26,661 nucleotides of DNA, taken from the NCBI GenBank assembly GCA_964355015.1, contig CAYHCE010000040.1, forward strand, positions 1-26,661, given 5' to 3'. Shown piece after piece: positions 25,725 to 26,661 of the stretch. This stretch comes from CAYHCE01 sp964355015. GTDB lineage: Bacteria > Cyanobacteriota > Cyanobacteriia > PCC-6307 > Cyanobiaceae. The translations under genes and the position numbers were made by a program. The first letter of the stretch is position 1, and every line of letters starts with the position of its first letter. The notes under the pieces are model-generated. The model was not told the DNA's origin, ran no database searches, and worked only from the letters and a program-made list of their open reading frames with translations.

Positions 25725-25774
25725 CTGCATGACATGCAGTGGGGGTCAGCGGTTCGAGTTCACTTGGCTCCATT
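25725..25774 (+). repeat. Right attachment-like repeat (degenerate tRNA-Ala 3' copy)
   Basis: A copy of the anticodon arm, variable loop, T-arm and 3' acceptor strand of the tRNA at 18639. Differences are G to A in the anticodon position (GGC becomes GAC), two inserted bases before the G-run, and C to T and G to A in the T-stem region. The D-arm and 5' acceptor strand are absent, so it cannot be a working tRNA. Confidence 0.8.
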
Positions 25775-25997
25775 GAGTTTCCCAGCCCTGCCAACACCGT
25801 TGAGCACGCAATGTGGGCTCGGCTGCCCTATGCGAGCATCCAGACATCTCTTTGATCCAGGCCCCGCGCCCCATCACCCATTAGCTTTGAGTAGAAGGAT
25901 TGCCGGCGTGCATTGTGCAGAGAGATCCCAATGCGAGACTTGAGGCTATCCTCTCGACTGCCTTGTTTGAACGCTCAATGTTTCGTCTGCTCAACAT
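25775..25997. other. Spacer between island end and VOC gene
   Basis: No frame with a known motif. A short inverted repeat, AATGTT (25978-25983) and AACATT (25994-25999), overlaps the 3' end of the VOC gene; it could act as a weak terminator, but no T-run was seen. No second attC-like site was found here. Confidence 0.35.
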
Positions 25998-26531
25998 TTA
26001 CTTGTATGCACCGGCGGAGTATGTCAACTCGTAGTTGTGGCTGTAGATTTCCAAGATGATGCCAAAAGGGTCTTCCATGTAAACCATACGGAAAGGCTTT
26101 TCGCCAGGAAAGTACTCACGCACTGGCATACGCTGCCGTCCGCCTGCGGCAACAATCTTCGCAGCAAGCCCTTCCACGTCTGGGTCATGCACACAAAAAT
26201 GGACTACACCAGTCTTTGTGTACTCGAAGTTATTCTGCGGCTTCTCGGCATTGAGGAATTCAAAAATTTCCACGCCGATGTGATCACCAGTGGACAGATG
26301 GGAAATACGGGCCGAACTCCAGCCAGTTCCGAACGCATCTGTGCACATAATGCCAATGGCCGAGTCATCCTCAGTGATAGTTGTCGGCGACATAATGAAA
26401 TACCAACCCATAACATCTGTGTAGAAATTAACGGCGGCGCCAATATCTGTCACAGGTAGACCAATGTGGAAAAGCTTCTCGGATAAACAGTAGGCATGAT
26501 CAGAGTCTCCTATTGATTCGCCAGCCATCAT
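25998..26531 (-). CDS. VOC family protein (glyoxalase/dioxygenase-like)
   Basis: A 177-residue vicinal-oxygen-chelate protein. The beta-alpha-beta-beta-beta modules are visible: LFHIGLPVTDIGAAVNFYTD (21-40) opens the first and TGVVHFCVHDPDVEGLAAKI (107-126) the second. Likely metal ligands are H22, E88, H111 and E161 (FGIILEIYSH). MEDPFG and LEIYSH are typical family ends. The reaction cannot be assigned: glyoxalase, ring-cleaving dioxygenase and drug-binding members share this fold. The ATG at 26531 is chosen for the AAAGGA seven bases upstream; an earlier ATG at 26564 would overlap the attC-like element. Base content is clearly lower in GC than the core genes. It looks like a captured cassette gene. 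Confidence 0.85.
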   Translation of the reverse strand: MMAGESIGDSDHAYCLSEKLFHIGLPVTDIGAAVNFYTDVMGWYFIMSPTTITEDDSAIGIMCTDAFGTGWSSARISHLSTGDHIGVEIFEFLNAEKPQNNFEYTKTGVVHFCVHDPDVEGLAAKIVAAGGRQRMPVREYFPGEKPFRMVYMEDPFGIILEIYSHNYELTYSAGAYK

Positions 26532-26559
26532 TATACTATCCTTTGCCCTGCGCGAAGTG

Positions 26560-26617
26560 GCCAAACGCCAAGGTTAAGCGGCCCGCGCAGCAGATCTGCT
26601 GCAACCGTTCGTTGGAC
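26560..26617 (-). other. attC-like integron recombination site
   Basis: Read on the minus strand, the element starts with GTCCAAC (26617-26611, R'' box), has GGTTGC (26606-26601) near the start and GCTTAACC (26579-26572) near the end as L'' and L' arms, and closes with GTTTGGC (26566-26560, R' box). The centre is the perfect palindrome GCAGCAGATCTGCTGC (26587-26602). Outer boxes and inner arms pair with small mismatches, and the total is 58 bases, a normal attC size. It lies 28 bases upstream of the VOC start codon, which is how a cassette gene follows the previous attC. The R' box departs from GTTRRRY at one position. Confidence 0.55.
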
Positions 26618-26661
26618 TAAGCCGCTGCGCGGCAGATTCAAAGCCAGCATAGCCAGAGCCA

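Larger units (their letters stand above)
18714..25774. mobile_element. Putative genomic island at tRNA-Ala(GGC)
   Basis: About 7 kb bounded by the intact tRNA on the left and its degenerate 3' copy on the right. The inside differs from the flanks: transposon sequences, broken genes of several origins, many stops and lower coding density, whereas the core genes on the left are tightly packed. No tyrosine recombinase or other integrase gene is recognisable, so the island looks immobile and old. The three base changes in the distal copy also suggest age. Another reading is that a second tRNA-Ala copy was broken by deletion; the intact left copy and foreign cargo make insertion more likely. Confidence 0.65.

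Noticed and set aside
25725..25772. Possible tRNA-Val with anticodon GAC
   Set aside because: The 5' acceptor strand and D-arm are missing and the T-stem has a mismatch. It is a partial copy of the tRNA-Ala.

Overview
The window is high-GC bacterial DNA. Its conserved core points to a picocyanobacterium of the Synechococcus/Cyanobium type. The evidence is an FtsH - ArgF - LexA run followed by tRNA-Ala, a Nif11-domain protein, a short protein of a kind I associate with this group, and an arsenosugar gene set. The lineage is inferred from protein style and gene order; no search was run.

Region 1 (1-1812) is a patchwork: the 3' part of a class I methyltransferase, a stretch without a convincing gene, and a badly decayed IS5-type transposase on the minus strand. 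Region 2 (1813-8397) holds a short-chain dehydrogenase, then two overlapping glycosyltransferases of the families that accompany arsenosugar synthesis. A large cellulose-synthase-like membrane glycosyltransferase follows, and facing it is the radical SAM enzyme ArsS. The two small transferases and ArsS plausibly act together on methylated arsenic, and the big synthase sits between them. A DUF429 protein lies behind arsS.

Region 3 (8398-18519) is ordinary chromosome: DUF427 and cupin proteins, an AI-2E-type permease, a fatty acid desaturase with no canonical start codon for its conserved N-terminus, a small conserved protein, a rhomboid protease, a zinc-ribbon membrane protein, the Nif11 protein, a K+ channel, an SRAP/YedK-type protein, FtsH, ornithine carbamoyltransferase and LexA.

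Region 4 (18639-25774) looks like a 7-kb island in tRNA-Ala(GGC). The 3' half of the tRNA is repeated, with a few changes, at 25725-25774. No integrase is visible between the copies. The cargo is an intact IS1182-type element sitting in an ISAs1-type remnant, a small secreted protein, a frameshifted VanW-family pseudogene, fragments of a GNAT acetyltransferase and a sigma-70 factor, and a lipoprotein whose base use is unlike the host core.

Region 5 (25775-26661) has a lower-GC VOC-family gene on the minus strand, preceded at the right spacing by a 58-bp element with the architecture of an integron attC site. The right part of the window therefore looks like a graveyard of captured genes beside a tRNA.
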